Origin: Streptomyces lasiicapitis
Lineage (GTDB): Bacteria > Actinomycetota > Actinomycetes > Streptomycetales > Streptomycetaceae
Length of the DNA stretch: 64,000 bases
Direction: 5' to 3'
NCBI RefSeq assembly: GCF_014646335.1
Contig: NZ_BMNG01000006.1
Coordinates: forward strand, 224,625 to 288,624
Position numbers and translations under genes: made by a program. The notes below the pieces were generated by a model, which saw only the letters and a list, made by a program, of their open reading frames with translations, did not search any database and had not been told where the DNA came from. Positions 8,652-16,816 of this stretch are shown in pieces; position 1 is the first letter of the stretch; each line of letters opens with the position of its first letter.

Positions 8652-9146
8652 GTGACGACACGTGGAGTTCTGTACGTGCACTCCGCACCGCGCGCGCTGT
8701 GCCCGCACGTCGAGTGGGCGGTCGCGGGCGTGCTCGGCGCACGCGTCAGCCTCGACTGGATCCGACAGCCCGCGGCGCCCGGCACCTGGAGATCCGAGTT
8801 CTCCTGGCAGGGCTCGGCCGGCACCGCCTCCAAACTCGCCTCCGCGCTGCGCGGCTGGGATCTGCTGCGCTTCGAGGTCACGGCCGAGCCGTCCGGTGCC
8901 GTCGAGGGCGAGCGGTACAGCGCCACGCCCCAGCTCGGCATCTTCCACGCCGTCACCGGCGTCCACGGCGACATCCTGATCCCGGAGGACCGGCTCCGCG
9001 CCGCCCTCGCCCGCTCCCAGCGCGGCGAGAGCGACCTGGAGGCCGAGATCGCCAAGCTCCTCGGCAAGCCCTGGGACGACGAGCTGGAGCCGTTCCGGTA
9101 CGCGGGCGAGGGCGCGCCTGTGCGCTGGCTGCACCAAGTCGTCTGA
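8652..9146 (+). CDS. DUF3145 protein
   Basis: A 164-residue protein of the actinobacterial DUF3145 family, recognised from the start TTRGVLYVHSAPRALCPHVE and the conserved FSWQGSAGTASKLASALRGW. It has no signal peptide and no membrane segment. The family is commonly found beside the fatty acid synthase genes, as here, but has no established function. GTG is preceded by GGAGG with good spacing. It converges on fabF and shares a bidirectional terminator with it. Confidence 0.88.
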   Translation: MTTRGVLYVHSAPRALCPHVEWAVAGVLGARVSLDWIRQPAAPGTWRSEFSWQGSAGTASKLASALRGWDLLRFEVTAEPSGAVEGERYSATPQLGIFHAVTGVHGDILIPEDRLRAALARSQRGESDLEAEIAKLLGKPWDDELEPFRYAGEGAPVRWLHQVV

Positions 9147-9148
9147 GA

Positions 9149-9203
9149 GTAGTTACGTCGAAGGCCCACCCGGACCTGCCGGGTGGGCCTTCGACGTAAC
9201 TAC
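9149..9203. terminator. Bidirectional terminator, 25-bp perfect hairpin
   Basis: The arms 9149-9173 and 9179-9203 are perfect reverse complements over 25 bases, with the five-base loop ACCTG. It starts three bases after the DUF3145 stop and lies just past the fabF stop, so it should terminate both convergent units. Confidence 0.9.
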
Positions 9204-9217
9204 CGTCAGCGGTGTGT

Positions 9218-10480
9218 TCAGACCGTGCGGAAGGCGAGCACCACGTTGTGGCCGCCGAAGCCGAACGAGTCGTTGAGGGCCGCGATCGTGCCCTCGGGCA
9301 GCGGGCGGGCCTCGCCGCGGATGATGTCCGCGTCGACCTCGGGGTCGAGATTGTCGATGTTGATCGTCGGCGGGGCGATGCGGTTCTTCAGCGCGAGGAC
9401 CGTCGCGACGGTCTCCACGCCACCCGCGCCACCGAGCAGATGACCGGTCATCGACTTCGTCGAGGCGATCGCCATGTGGTCGACGTCGTCGCCGAACGCC
9501 TGGCGCAGCGCCTTGATCTCACCGATGTCGCCCTGCGGCGTCGAGGTCGCGTGCGCGTTGATGTGCGCGATCTCGGCGGGCTTCAGGCCGGTGTTGTCGA
9601 TCAGGTTCTGCAGCGCCTTCGCGATGCCGTTGCCGGACGGCTCGGGCTGCGTGATGTGGTGCGCGTCGGCCGAGATGCCCTGGCCGATCGCCTCCGCGTA
9701 GATCTTGGCGCCGCGGGCCTTGGCGTGCTCCTCGGACTCCAGGACCACCACGCCCGCGCCCTCGCCGAGCACGAAGCCGTTGCGGTCGCGGTCGTAGGGC
9801 CGCGAGGCGCCCTGCGGGTCGTCGTTGTTCTTCGACATCGCCATCATGTTGCCGAACGCGACGATCGGCAGCGGGTGGATGGCCGCCTCCGTGCCGCCGG
9901 CGACCACGATGTCGGCGCGGCCGGTGCGGATCATCTCGATCGCGTAGCCGATGGCCTCCGCGCCCGACGCGCACGCCGAGACCGGCGTGTGCACCCCGGC
10001 GCGGGCGCCGAGGGCGATGCCGACGTTCGCCGCGGGCGAGTTGGGCATCAGCATCGGGACCGTGTGCGGGGAGACGCGGCGTACGCCCTTCTCCTTCAGT
10101 ACGTCGTACTGGTCGAGGAGGGTCGTGACGCCGCCGATGCCGGAGGCGACGACCGCGCCCAGACGGTCGGGGTCCACGGCCGCTTCTTCGCCGGCCCTGC
10201 CGGTGAAGCCCGCGTCCTGCCAGGCCTCCTGGGCCGCGACCAGCGCGAACTGCGCCGAGCGGTCGAGCTTGCGGGCCTGCGGGCGCGGGATGGTCTCCGT
10301 CGGTTCGACGGCGATGCGGCCGGCGATGCGGACGGGCAGCTCGGCTGCCCAGTCCTCCTCGATGAGGCTGATCCCGGAACGGCCTGCGAGCAGACCCTCC
10401 CAGGTCGATGCCGCGTCGCCACCCAGCGGTGTGGTTGCGCCGATACCGGTGACGACCACGGTGCGATTGGTCGAGTTCAC
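9218..10480 (-). CDS. fabF: Beta-ketoacyl-ACP synthase II
   Basis: A 420-residue condensing enzyme of type II fatty acid synthesis that elongates acyl-ACP with malonyl-ACP. The Cys-His-His triad is visible: C170 in VSACASG, H310 in NAHATSTPQGD and H347 in TGHLLGGAGG, with the conserved K342. The length is normal. It is the last gene of the minus-strand fas operon, after acpP, from which it is separated by 117 bases. GTG start with GGAGAG upstream. It acts in the cytosol on AcpP-bound substrates. Confidence 0.96.
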   Translation of the reverse strand: MNSTNRTVVVTGIGATTPLGGDAASTWEGLLAGRSGISLIEEDWAAELPVRIAGRIAVEPTETIPRPQARKLDRSAQFALVAAQEAWQDAGFTGRAGEEAAVDPDRLGAVVASGIGGVTTLLDQYDVLKEKGVRRVSPHTVPMLMPNSPAANVGIALGARAGVHTPVSACASGAEAIGYAIEMIRTGRADIVVAGGTEAAIHPLPIVAFGNMMAMSKNNDDPQGASRPYDRDRNGFVLGEGAGVVVLESEEHAKARGAKIYAEAIGQGISADAHHITQPEPSGNGIAKALQNLIDNTGLKPAEIAHINAHATSTPQGDIGEIKALRQAFGDDVDHMAIASTKSMTGHLLGGAGGVETVATVLALKNRIAPPTINIDNLDPEVDADIIRGEARPLPEGTIAALNDSFGFGGHNVVLAFRTV

Positions 10481-10597
10481 TGGATTTCTCTCTCCACGAT
10501 TTGGTTCAGATGCGGATGCGGCGGCGCCACCGCCGGGTGGCGGCTGGCATGAGCCCCGGCCGGCACGGGCCTGCGGTCGTCAGGCCCGGACCTGTTG

Positions 10598-10846
10598 TCA
10601 GGCCTGGTGCTCGAGGATGTACTTCGTCGCGTCGCCGACGGTCTTCAGGTCCTTGACGTCGTCGTCCGGGATCTTGACGTCGAAGCGCTCTTCGGCGGCG
10701 ACGACGACCTCGACCATGGACAGCGAGTCGACGTCCAGGTCGTCGGTGAAGGACTTGTCCAGCTGGACGTCCTCGACCGGGATGCCGGCGATCTCGTTGA
10801 CGATCTCGGCGAGACCGTCGACGATCTCCTTCTCAGTGGCGGCCAT
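10598..10846 (-). CDS. acpP: Acyl carrier protein
   Basis: An 82-residue acidic acyl carrier protein. The phosphopantetheine attachment serine is S41 in DVDSLSMVE. It carries growing acyl chains for FabH, FabF and FabD products in fatty acid synthesis. The gene lies between fabH (71 bases upstream) and fabF in the fas operon, and an AGGAGCG element precedes the start. Size and context point to the primary-metabolism ACP and not a polyketide ACP. Confidence 0.96.
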   Translation of the reverse strand: MAATEKEIVDGLAEIVNEIAGIPVEDVQLDKSFTDDLDVDSLSMVEVVVAAEERFDVKIPDDDVKDLKTVGDATKYILEHQA

Positions 10847-10917
10847 GGGGCGCTCCTTCGTATGTATCCAGAGGGTGTGACGGCATCCGCGTGGATCCGA
10901 AGATCCGCTGCGGGTGC

Positions 10918-11919
10918 CTAGGGGAGGGTAACGACCGTGGCGGCGTACACGAGACCCGCCCCGAAGCCGATGACGAGCGCGGTGTCGCCGCTCTTCGCCT
11001 CACCGGTCGCCAGGAGCCGCTCCATCGCGAGCGGGATCGAGGCGGCCGACGTGTTGCCGGTGGTCTCCACGTCACGGGCGACCGTGACGTGCTCCGGCAG
11101 CTTCAAAGTCTTCACCATCGAGTCGATGATCCGCATGTTGGCCTGGTGCGGAATGAAGACGTCCAGTTCGTCCGCGGTGATTCCGGCCGCGTCCAGCGCC
11201 TGCTGGGCGACCTTCGCCATCTCGAACACGGCCCAGCGGAACACCGCCTGGCCTTCCTGCGTCAGCGCAGGGAACTTCTCGGGGCGGCCGTTGCGGTAGG
11301 CCTCCCACGAGTCGGTCTGCTTGATCGTTTCGGACTTGTCGCCCTCGGAACCCCACACCGTGGGGCCGATGGCCGGCTCCTTGGCGGGGCCGACGACGAC
11401 GGCGCCCGCGCCGTCACCGAACAGGAACGCCGTCGAGCGGTCCTCGAAGTCGGTCAGGTCACTGAGCCGCTCCACGCCGATGACCAGCGCGTACTCGGCG
11501 GAGCCGTCGATGACCATGCCCTTGGCGAGGGTCAGGCCGTAGCCGAAGCCCGCGCAGCCCGCGGAGATGTCGAACGCGGCGGGACGGCCCGTGCCGAGCT
11601 TGTCCGCGATCTCCGTGGCGATGGCCGGGGTCTGCTTGAAGTGCGACACCGTGGACACGATCACGGCGCCGATCTGCTCGGCGCGGATGCCCGAGTCGGC
11701 GATCGCCTTGCCGGCCGCCTCGACGGACATCGCCGACACGGTCTCCTCGGGGGAGGCCCAGTGGCGGGTCGAGATGCCGGAGCGGGAGCGGATCCACTCG
11801 TCGGACGAGTCGATCTTCTCGAGGATCACCTCGTTGGGCACCACGCGGGTCGGGCGGTAGCCGCCGACGCCCATGATGCGCGCGTACGCGGCGCCCTGAC
11901 TCGGCTTGATCTTCGCCAT
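10918..11919 (-). CDS. fabH: Beta-ketoacyl-ACP synthase III
   Basis: A 333-residue KAS III that starts fatty acid synthesis by condensing an acyl-CoA primer with malonyl-ACP. Catalytic residues are C122 in ISAGCAGF, H258 in IPHQANMRI and N289 in GNTSAAS. Streptomyces FabH enzymes accept branched primers, which set the iso/anteiso fatty acid profile; that is family knowledge. The start ATG has GAGAAGGAG upstream, and the gene follows fabD by 16 bases, so translation is closely linked. Confidence 0.96.
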   Translation of the reverse strand: MAKIKPSQGAAYARIMGVGGYRPTRVVPNEVILEKIDSSDEWIRSRSGISTRHWASPEETVSAMSVEAAGKAIADSGIRAEQIGAVIVSTVSHFKQTPAIATEIADKLGTGRPAAFDISAGCAGFGYGLTLAKGMVIDGSAEYALVIGVERLSDLTDFEDRSTAFLFGDGAGAVVVGPAKEPAIGPTVWGSEGDKSETIKQTDSWEAYRNGRPEKFPALTQEGQAVFRWAVFEMAKVAQQALDAAGITADELDVFIPHQANMRIIDSMVKTLKLPEHVTVARDVETTGNTSAASIPLAMERLLATGEAKSGDTALVIGFGAGLVYAATVVTLP

Positions 11920-11935
11920 GCTCTCCAGCTCCTTC

Positions 11936-12892
11936 TCAGGCGTCCGTCGCGGCCGCGGCGTCCGCCGCTGCGCTCTCGGCGGTCTCGGCGATGAGCACGC
12001 GGGCGGCGTCGAGGTCGTCGGGCGTCTTCACGGCCAGGGTCCGCACGCCCTTGAGGGCGCGCTTGGCGATACCGGTCAGCGTGCCGCCGGGGCACACCTC
12101 GATCAGAGCCGTGGCCCCGAGCTCCCGGAACGTGTCCATGCACAGGTCCCAGCGCACCGGGTTGGCGACCTGGCCGACCAGGCGGGCCACGACGTCGGAG
12201 CCCTCCGTGACGACCTTGCCGTCGCCGTTCGAGAGGTACGTAAGGCGCGGGTCCGCGACGACGAGGTCCTTGGCGGCCTCCTCGAGCACGGTGACCGCGG
12301 GTGCCATGTGGTGCGTGTGGAACGCGCCCGCGACCTTCAGGGCCACGACCTTGCGGACGCCCTCCGGCTTGTCCTCGGCGAGCGCGGCCAGCTGCTCCAG
12401 GGTGCCGGCGGCCACGATCTGGCCCGCGCCGTTCACGTTCGCCGGGGTCAGGCCGAGCTTCTCCAGGTGCGCGACGGTGACGTCGGGGTCGCCGCCGAGC
12501 AGCGCCGCCATGCCGGTCTCCGTCACGGCCGCGGCGTCGGCCATGGCCAGGCCCCGCTTGCGTACGAAACGCAGCGCGTCGTCCTCGGACAGCACTCCCG
12601 CGTACGCGGCGGCGGTGATCTCACCCACGCTGTGGCCCGCGACGGCGCCCGGGGTGATGTCACCCAGTGCCTGCGCGGAGAGCAGCCCGGCCGCGACGAG
12701 CAGCGGCTGCGCCACGGCGGTGTCACGGATCGCGTCCTCGTCCGCCTGCGTTCCGTAGTGGGCGAGGTCGAGACCGATGGCGTCCGACCAGGCGGCGAGG
12801 CGGTCGGCAGTACCGGGGAGGTCGAGCCAGGGGGTGAGGAAGCCGGGCGTCTGAGCGCCTTGGCCGGGAGCGACGAGTACGAGCACACTCAC
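11936..12892 (-). CDS. fabD: Malonyl-CoA:ACP transacylase
   Basis: A 318-residue malonyl transferase that loads malonyl onto AcpP. The GHSVGE motif carries the nucleophile S88, and the later FHTHHM region carries the catalytic His. First gene of the fas operon. Two in-frame GTG codons (12892 and 12886) are possible starts; AAGAGAGAG precedes the first. The C-terminal 15 residues are Ala/Asp-rich. In Streptomyces the same enzyme is known to serve fatty acid and polyketide synthesis. Confidence 0.95.
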   Translation of the reverse strand: MSVLVLVAPGQGAQTPGFLTPWLDLPGTADRLAAWSDAIGLDLAHYGTQADEDAIRDTAVAQPLLVAAGLLSAQALGDITPGAVAGHSVGEITAAAYAGVLSEDDALRFVRKRGLAMADAAAVTETGMAALLGGDPDVTVAHLEKLGLTPANVNGAGQIVAAGTLEQLAALAEDKPEGVRKVVALKVAGAFHTHHMAPAVTVLEEAAKDLVVADPRLTYLSNGDGKVVTEGSDVVARLVGQVANPVRWDLCMDTFRELGATALIEVCPGGTLTGIAKRALKGVRTLAVKTPDDLDAARVLIAETAESAAADAAAATDA

Positions 12893-12953
12893 ACTCTCTC
12901 TTGTGGACAGTACGAACCGCCCGTGGGGACAGGGACGAAGAACCGCTGGGGGA

Positions 12954-12976
12954 ATTGTAGGGCCCCGACAAAGCCT
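12954..12976 (-). promoter_or_regulatory. Probable fabD operon promoter, activator-dependent
   Basis: On the minus strand TACAAT (12959-12954) is a near-ideal -10 box about 60 bases before fabD. The hexamer 17 bases further upstream (GGTCTG) is far from TTGACA, which fits a promoter that needs an activator. FasR, encoded immediately upstream, is known in S. coelicolor to activate this operon from the same gap. Confidence 0.5.
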
Positions 12977-14202
12977 CAGACCTGGGGATCACCGTCTGCG
13001 AGACGTCCCAGGATCAGCGCGATGCGCAGCGTGAACGCCGAGCGTACGTCCGAGGGGGACCAGCCGGTGACGTCAGTCACACGTCGAAGCCGGTAGCGCA
13101 CGGTGTTGGGGTGCACGAACAGCATCCGTGCGGCGCCCTCCAGGCTGCTCGCCTGTTCCAGGTAGACGCTGAGGGTCTCCAGGAGCGCGGAACCGGCCTC
13201 TTCGAGCGGTCTGTAGATCTCCTCCACCAGTTGTTCGCGCGCCGCCGGATCGCCCGCCATCGCGCGCTCCGGCAGCAGATCGTCCGCGAGGACGGGACGC
13301 GGCGCGTCCTGCCAGGCACTGCAGGCCTTCAGTCCCGCGGCGGCGGCCTGCGCGGAGCGGGTGGCGGCGAGCAGGTCGGGCACGATGGGTCCGGCCACGA
13401 CGGGACCGGCCGCGTACGGGCCGATCAACGCCTTGGCCACGGCCAGCGGGTTGTCGTTGCCGCCCGCGATGACGACCAGGCGGGTACCGAGCACACCGGT
13501 GAGGACCTGGAGCTTCGCGTGCCGGGCGGCCCGGCGGATGGCCTCCACGGTGAGCTCGCTGTCCCCGTCCGGCGCGGTGCCGAGCACCACGCACACATGG
13601 TCCGGCGAGTTCCAGCCAAGGGCCGCGGCACGGGAGACGGCGCCCTCATCGGCCTCCCCGGAGAGCACCGCGTTCACCACGAGCGACTCCAGGCGCGCGT
13701 CCCAGGCACCGCGTGCCTCGGCGGCCTGTGCGTACACCTGCGCGGTGGCGAAGGCGATCTCGCGGGCGTAGACGAGCAGGGCCTCGCGCAGCACGCCCTC
13801 GTCGCCGGGCGCCGCCACCTCGTCGATCGCGGACTCCATCACCTCGATGGTGGTCCGCACCATCTCCACGGTCTGGCGCAGCGTGATCGCCCGGGTCAGC
13901 TCGCGCGGCGCGGTGCCGAACACGTCCGTCGAGATCGCCTGGGGGGCGTCGGGGTGCCGGAACCACTCGGTGAACGCGGCGATGCCGGCCTGCGCGACCA
14001 GACCGATCCAGGAGCGGTTCTCCGGTGGCATGGCCCGGTACCAGGACAGCGTCTCGTCCATGCGCGCGATCGCCTGCGCAGCGAGACTGCCGGACGACTT
14101 CTCCAGGCGCTTCAGGGTCGCGGCGTGCGCGTGGGCGCGGGCGCCGCGCCGGGCGTCGGGGCCGGCGCCCTGGTGGGCTTCGTTCGCTGAGGGTTCGGGC
14201 AC
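12976..14202 (-). CDS. fasR: PucR-like fatty acid synthesis activator FasR
   Basis: A 408-residue regulator with a GGDEF-like/PucR central region and a C-terminal helix-turn-helix: SVYLEQASSLEGAARMLFVH then HPNTVRYRLRRVTDVTGW (about residues 345-390). Position directly upstream of fabD on the same strand, length and sequence match FasR of S. coelicolor, the activator of the fab cluster. The N-terminal 30 residues are Ala/His/Arg-rich and poorly conserved, so the exact GTG start is uncertain. Acyl-CoA sensing has been shown for the mycobacterial FasR, which is a TetR protein and unrelated. Confidence 0.9.
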   Translation of the reverse strand: MPEPSANEAHQGAGPDARRGARAHAHAATLKRLEKSSGSLAAQAIARMDETLSWYRAMPPENRSWIGLVAQAGIAAFTEWFRHPDAPQAISTDVFGTAPRELTRAITLRQTVEMVRTTIEVMESAIDEVAAPGDEGVLREALLVYAREIAFATAQVYAQAAEARGAWDARLESLVVNAVLSGEADEGAVSRAAALGWNSPDHVCVVLGTAPDGDSELTVEAIRRAARHAKLQVLTGVLGTRLVVIAGGNDNPLAVAKALIGPYAAGPVVAGPIVPDLLAATRSAQAAAAGLKACSAWQDAPRPVLADDLLPERAMAGDPAAREQLVEEIYRPLEEAGSALLETLSVYLEQASSLEGAARMLFVHPNTVRYRLRRVTDVTGWSPSDVRSAFTLRIALILGRLADGDPQV

Positions 14203-14260
14203 GGGGACAAGACTGCCTTATCGGGAAGGCGGCGTGCGGTGCCGGGGCTACCGTGGGCAC

Positions 14261-14917
14261 GTGATTGATGTACGGCGCTCCGGCGAGCGGTATCCCGGGG
14301 GCGACCCCATGGCGGGGATCGACTCCTTCCACGCCTTCTCCTTCGGGCCCTACTACGAGCCCCACAACCTCCGCTTCGGCGCGCTGCTCGCCTGCAACGA
14401 GGAGCATCTCGGGCCGGGCGCCGGCTTCGACGAACACCCGCACAGCCACACGGAGATCGTCACCTGGGTCGTCACCGGCGAGCTCACCCACCGCGACTCC
14501 GCGGGCCACGAGTCGGTGATCCGCCCCGGCGACGTCCAGCACCTCAGCGCGGGCGCCGGCGTCCGGCACATCGAGCGCAACGCGGGCCCCGAGCCCCTGG
14601 CCTTCCTCCAGATGTGGCTGGCCCCGCTGGAGCCCGGCGGCACCCCGTCGTACGACATCGTCCGCGGCATCGCCGACTCCACCCCCTACGCCGTCCCCGC
14701 CGCGGCCGCCCTCCTCCACGTACGCCGCCTGGCCCCCGGCGAACGCACGGCTCTCCCCGACGCCCCCGCGGTCTACGTCCACGTGGTCGACGGCGAAGTG
14801 GCCCTGGCGGACGAGGAGTTGGGCCCCGGTGACTCGGCCCGGCTCACGGGGGAGCGGGGGTTGGACGTGGTGTCGTACGGGGGGAGGGCGGAAGTGCTGG
14901 TGTGGGAGATGGGGTAG
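14261..14917 (+). CDS. Pirin family protein
   Basis: A 218-residue bicupin-type pirin homologue. HPHSHTEIVTWVVTGELTHRD (part of the N-terminal cupin) contains the His-His-Glu metal ligands, and AGAGVRHIERN supplies a further His. The C-terminal cupin is degenerate, as in most pirins. Bacterial pirins include quercetin dioxygenases and redox-sensitive partners of metabolic enzymes; no role can be picked here. The GTG start is supported by TACCGT ending six bases earlier, consistent with a leaderless message. Divergent from fasR. Confidence 0.88.
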   Translation: MIDVRRSGERYPGGDPMAGIDSFHAFSFGPYYEPHNLRFGALLACNEEHLGPGAGFDEHPHSHTEIVTWVVTGELTHRDSAGHESVIRPGDVQHLSAGAGVRHIERNAGPEPLAFLQMWLAPLEPGGTPSYDIVRGIADSTPYAVPAAAALLHVRRLAPGERTALPDAPAVYVHVVDGEVALADEELGPGDSARLTGERGLDVVSYGGRAEVLVWEMG

Positions 14918-14929
14918 GGCCCGGCCGGG

Positions 14930-15745
14930 CTACAGCTCGGCGAGCACCGCGTCGGTGAACGTGGGCCAGACCTCCGTGGCCCACGGTCCGAACGCCCGGT
15001 CCGTCAGGGCCACGCACGCCGCCCCCGCGTCCGGGTCGACCCACAGAAACGTTCCCGCCTGCCCGAAGTGCCCGAAGGTCCGCGGCGAGGACGAACTCCC
15101 CGTCCAGTGCGGCGACTTGCCGTCCCGGATCTCGAACCCGAGCCCCCAGTCGTTGGGGTTCTGATGTCCGTACCCAGGAAGCACTCCCTTGAGCCCGGGG
15201 TACGTCACGGACATCGCGGCCGCGACGGTCCGCGCGTCAAGGAGCCGCGGCTGCTGCACCTCGGCGGCGAACCGCACGAGATCGTCCACGGTCGAAACCC
15301 CGTCCTTCGCGGGCGATGCCCCGCCGTCGAGGAACGTCGAGTTCATCCCCAGCGGTTCGAGCACGGCCTGCCGCAAATAGTCCGCGAAGGGAATCTCGGT
15401 CGCCTTGGCGATGTGGTCGCCAAGCACCTCGAACCCGGCGTTGGAGTACAGCCGTCGCGTCCCCGGCGCCGCCATCACCTGATGCTCGTCGAACGCGAGC
15501 CCACTGGTGTGCGCGAGCAGATGCCGCACGGTCGACCCCTCGGGCCCCGCGGGCTCGTCCAGCTCGATCGCCCCCTCCTCGTACGCGACGAGCGCCGCGT
15601 ACGCCGCGAGGGGCTTGGTGACCGAGGCGAGCGCGAAGCGGTGCCCGGTGGGCCCGCGGCTCCCGGCCACCGTGCCGTCCGCGCGGACGACGGCGGCGGC
15701 CGCGGTCGGGACGGGCCAGTTCTCGATCAGTGCCAGGCTCTGCAT
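14930..15745 (-). CDS. Serine hydrolase, beta-lactamase/PBP4-like family
   Basis: A 271-residue protein of the class C beta-lactamase/esterase fold without a signal peptide, so probably cytosolic. The SxxK motif is SVTK (S41, K44), the YxN motif is YSN (Y100, N102) and HFGQAG near residue 230 stands in for the KTG box. Such proteins are often esterases or D-aminopeptidases; activity is unknown. TAGTCT ends seven bases before the ATG, suggesting a leaderless message. Tail-to-tail with the pirin gene. Confidence 0.87.
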   Translation of the reverse strand: MQSLALIENWPVPTAAAAVVRADGTVAGSRGPTGHRFALASVTKPLAAYAALVAYEEGAIELDEPAGPEGSTVRHLLAHTSGLAFDEHQVMAAPGTRRLYSNAGFEVLGDHIAKATEIPFADYLRQAVLEPLGMNSTFLDGGASPAKDGVSTVDDLVRFAAEVQQPRLLDARTVAAAMSVTYPGLKGVLPGYGHQNPNDWGLGFEIRDGKSPHWTGSSSSPRTFGHFGQAGTFLWVDPDAGAACVALTDRAFGPWATEVWPTFTDAVLAEL

Positions 15746-15764
15746 GCGTACGAGACTAAGCGTC

Positions 15765-16253
15765 CTACAGTTTCAGCTGCATGTAGGGGTCGGGCTTGCG
15801 GACGAAGCCGAGCGCGGCGTACAGCGGCTCGGCCTCGGACGACGCGGTGAGGTCCACCTGCCCGGCGCCCCGCTCGCGGAACCAGTCGATCAGCGCCTCC
15901 ACACAGGCCCGCGAGAAGCCCCGGCGGCGCATGTCCGGGTCGGTGGCGACGCTGAAGACGTAGCCCGCGACGCCGTGCGGATTGCCCGCGCGCCCGATGC
16001 GGTACTCCAGGGTGCCCGCGGCGAGCGCGGCGAGGCCGCCGGGCCGCTCGGGGTGGTCGACGACGAACGCGGTGAAGGTGCCGTCGGCGTCGGCGAGGTG
16101 CTCGCGCACGGTGGGGACGGACTCGGCGTGCCAGTCGGTGACGGACGTGGTGGGAAGCGTCCCGTCCAGCGTGAACACGGAGTCGATCATGACCTGGCGG
16201 AGGCGTATGACTTCCTCGGCGTCGGCGGGTTCGGCGCGGCGTACAAGACTCAT
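15765..16253 (-). CDS. GNAT family N-acetyltransferase
   Basis: A 162-residue acetyltransferase. VFSVATDPDMRRRGFSRACV is the acetyl-CoA pyrophosphate-binding motif A region, followed by LYAALGFVRK, the typical motif B end. The ATG at 16253 (MSLVRRAEPADAEEV) is chosen because homologous proteins begin this way and TACCGT ends six bases before it. A longer frame to 16370 would run through the MerR operator and is rejected. Substrate unknown; it is divergent from the MerR gene. Confidence 0.87.
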   Translation of the reverse strand: MSLVRRAEPADAEEVIRLRQVMIDSVFTLDGTLPTTSVTDWHAESVPTVREHLADADGTFTAFVVDHPERPGGLAALAAGTLEYRIGRAGNPHGVAGYVFSVATDPDMRRRGFSRACVEALIDWFRERGAGQVDLTASSEAEPLYAALGFVRKPDPYMQLKL

Positions 16254-16300
16254 GGCGGCACGGTAGCCACCGCACCCGGGCGCCGTCCTGCGGATTTCCC

Positions 16301-16331
16301 TTGCTTGGAGTGCACTCCAAGGTTCTAGCGT
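16301..16331 (+). promoter_or_regulatory. MerR-type promoter with 18-bp perfect palindrome
   Basis: CTTGGAGTGCACTCCAAG (16304-16321) is a perfect palindrome lying between TTGCTT (16301-16306) and TAGCGT (16326-16331). The 19-base spacer is the over-long spacing typical of promoters switched by MerR-family proteins. The next gene encodes a MerR protein, so autoregulation is very likely. Transcription would start at about the ATG at 16339. The divergent GNAT gene could be a second target. Confidence 0.85.
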
Positions 16332-16338
16332 GGGGACC

Positions 16339-16815
16339 ATGACGGTGATGGAGACCACCCCCGCACCCACCCGAGACCGGGCGGACCCGGCCGCGCCCGA
16401 GGTCTGCGCCGCGCCCCCGCCCCCGCACCCGCGCCCCGAGGGCCAGGACCACTACACGATCAGCGAGGTCGTCGCCGTGACCGGCCTGACCGCGCACACC
16501 CTGCGCTGGTACGAGCGGATCGGCCTGATGCCGCACGTCGACCGCTCCCACACCGGCCAGCGCCGCTACCGCAACCGGGACCTGGACTGGCTGACCCTCG
16601 TCGGCAAGCTGCGCCTGACCGGCATGCCGGTCGCGGACATGGTGCGCTACGCCGAGCTGGTCCGCGAGGGCGACCACACCTTCGCGCGCCGCCGGGACCT
16701 GCTCGAACAGACCCGCAACGACGTCCGGGCCCGGATCGCGGAACTCCAGGACACGCTGGCCGTCCTCGACCACAAGATCGACATCTACTCCGACCGTCCT
16801 GCGGCCGCAGGCTGA
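16339..16815 (+). CDS. MerR-family transcriptional regulator
   Basis: A 158-residue MerR-type activator. After a Pro-rich 35-residue leader comes the winged helix HYTISEVVAVTGLTAHTLRW with YERIGLMP, then a dimerisation coiled coil. No cysteine pattern for metal or redox sensing is present, so it is probably a ligand- or stress-responsive member like those paired with aldo/keto reductases, although no such reductase is adjacent. ATG 16339 is preferred over GTG 16330 because of the leaderless promoter. Confidence 0.88.
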   Translation: MTVMETTPAPTRDRADPAAPEVCAAPPPPHPRPEGQDHYTISEVVAVTGLTAHTLRWYERIGLMPHVDRSHTGQRRYRNRDLDWLTLVGKLRLTGMPVADMVRYAELVREGDHTFARRRDLLEQTRNDVRARIAELQDTLAVLDHKIDIYSDRPAAAG

Positions 16816-16816
16816 G

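Noticed and set aside
16254-16370. Longer start for the GNAT gene up to 16370
   Set aside because: It would run through the MerR palindrome and the MerR start; the shorter ATG has its own -10-like box.
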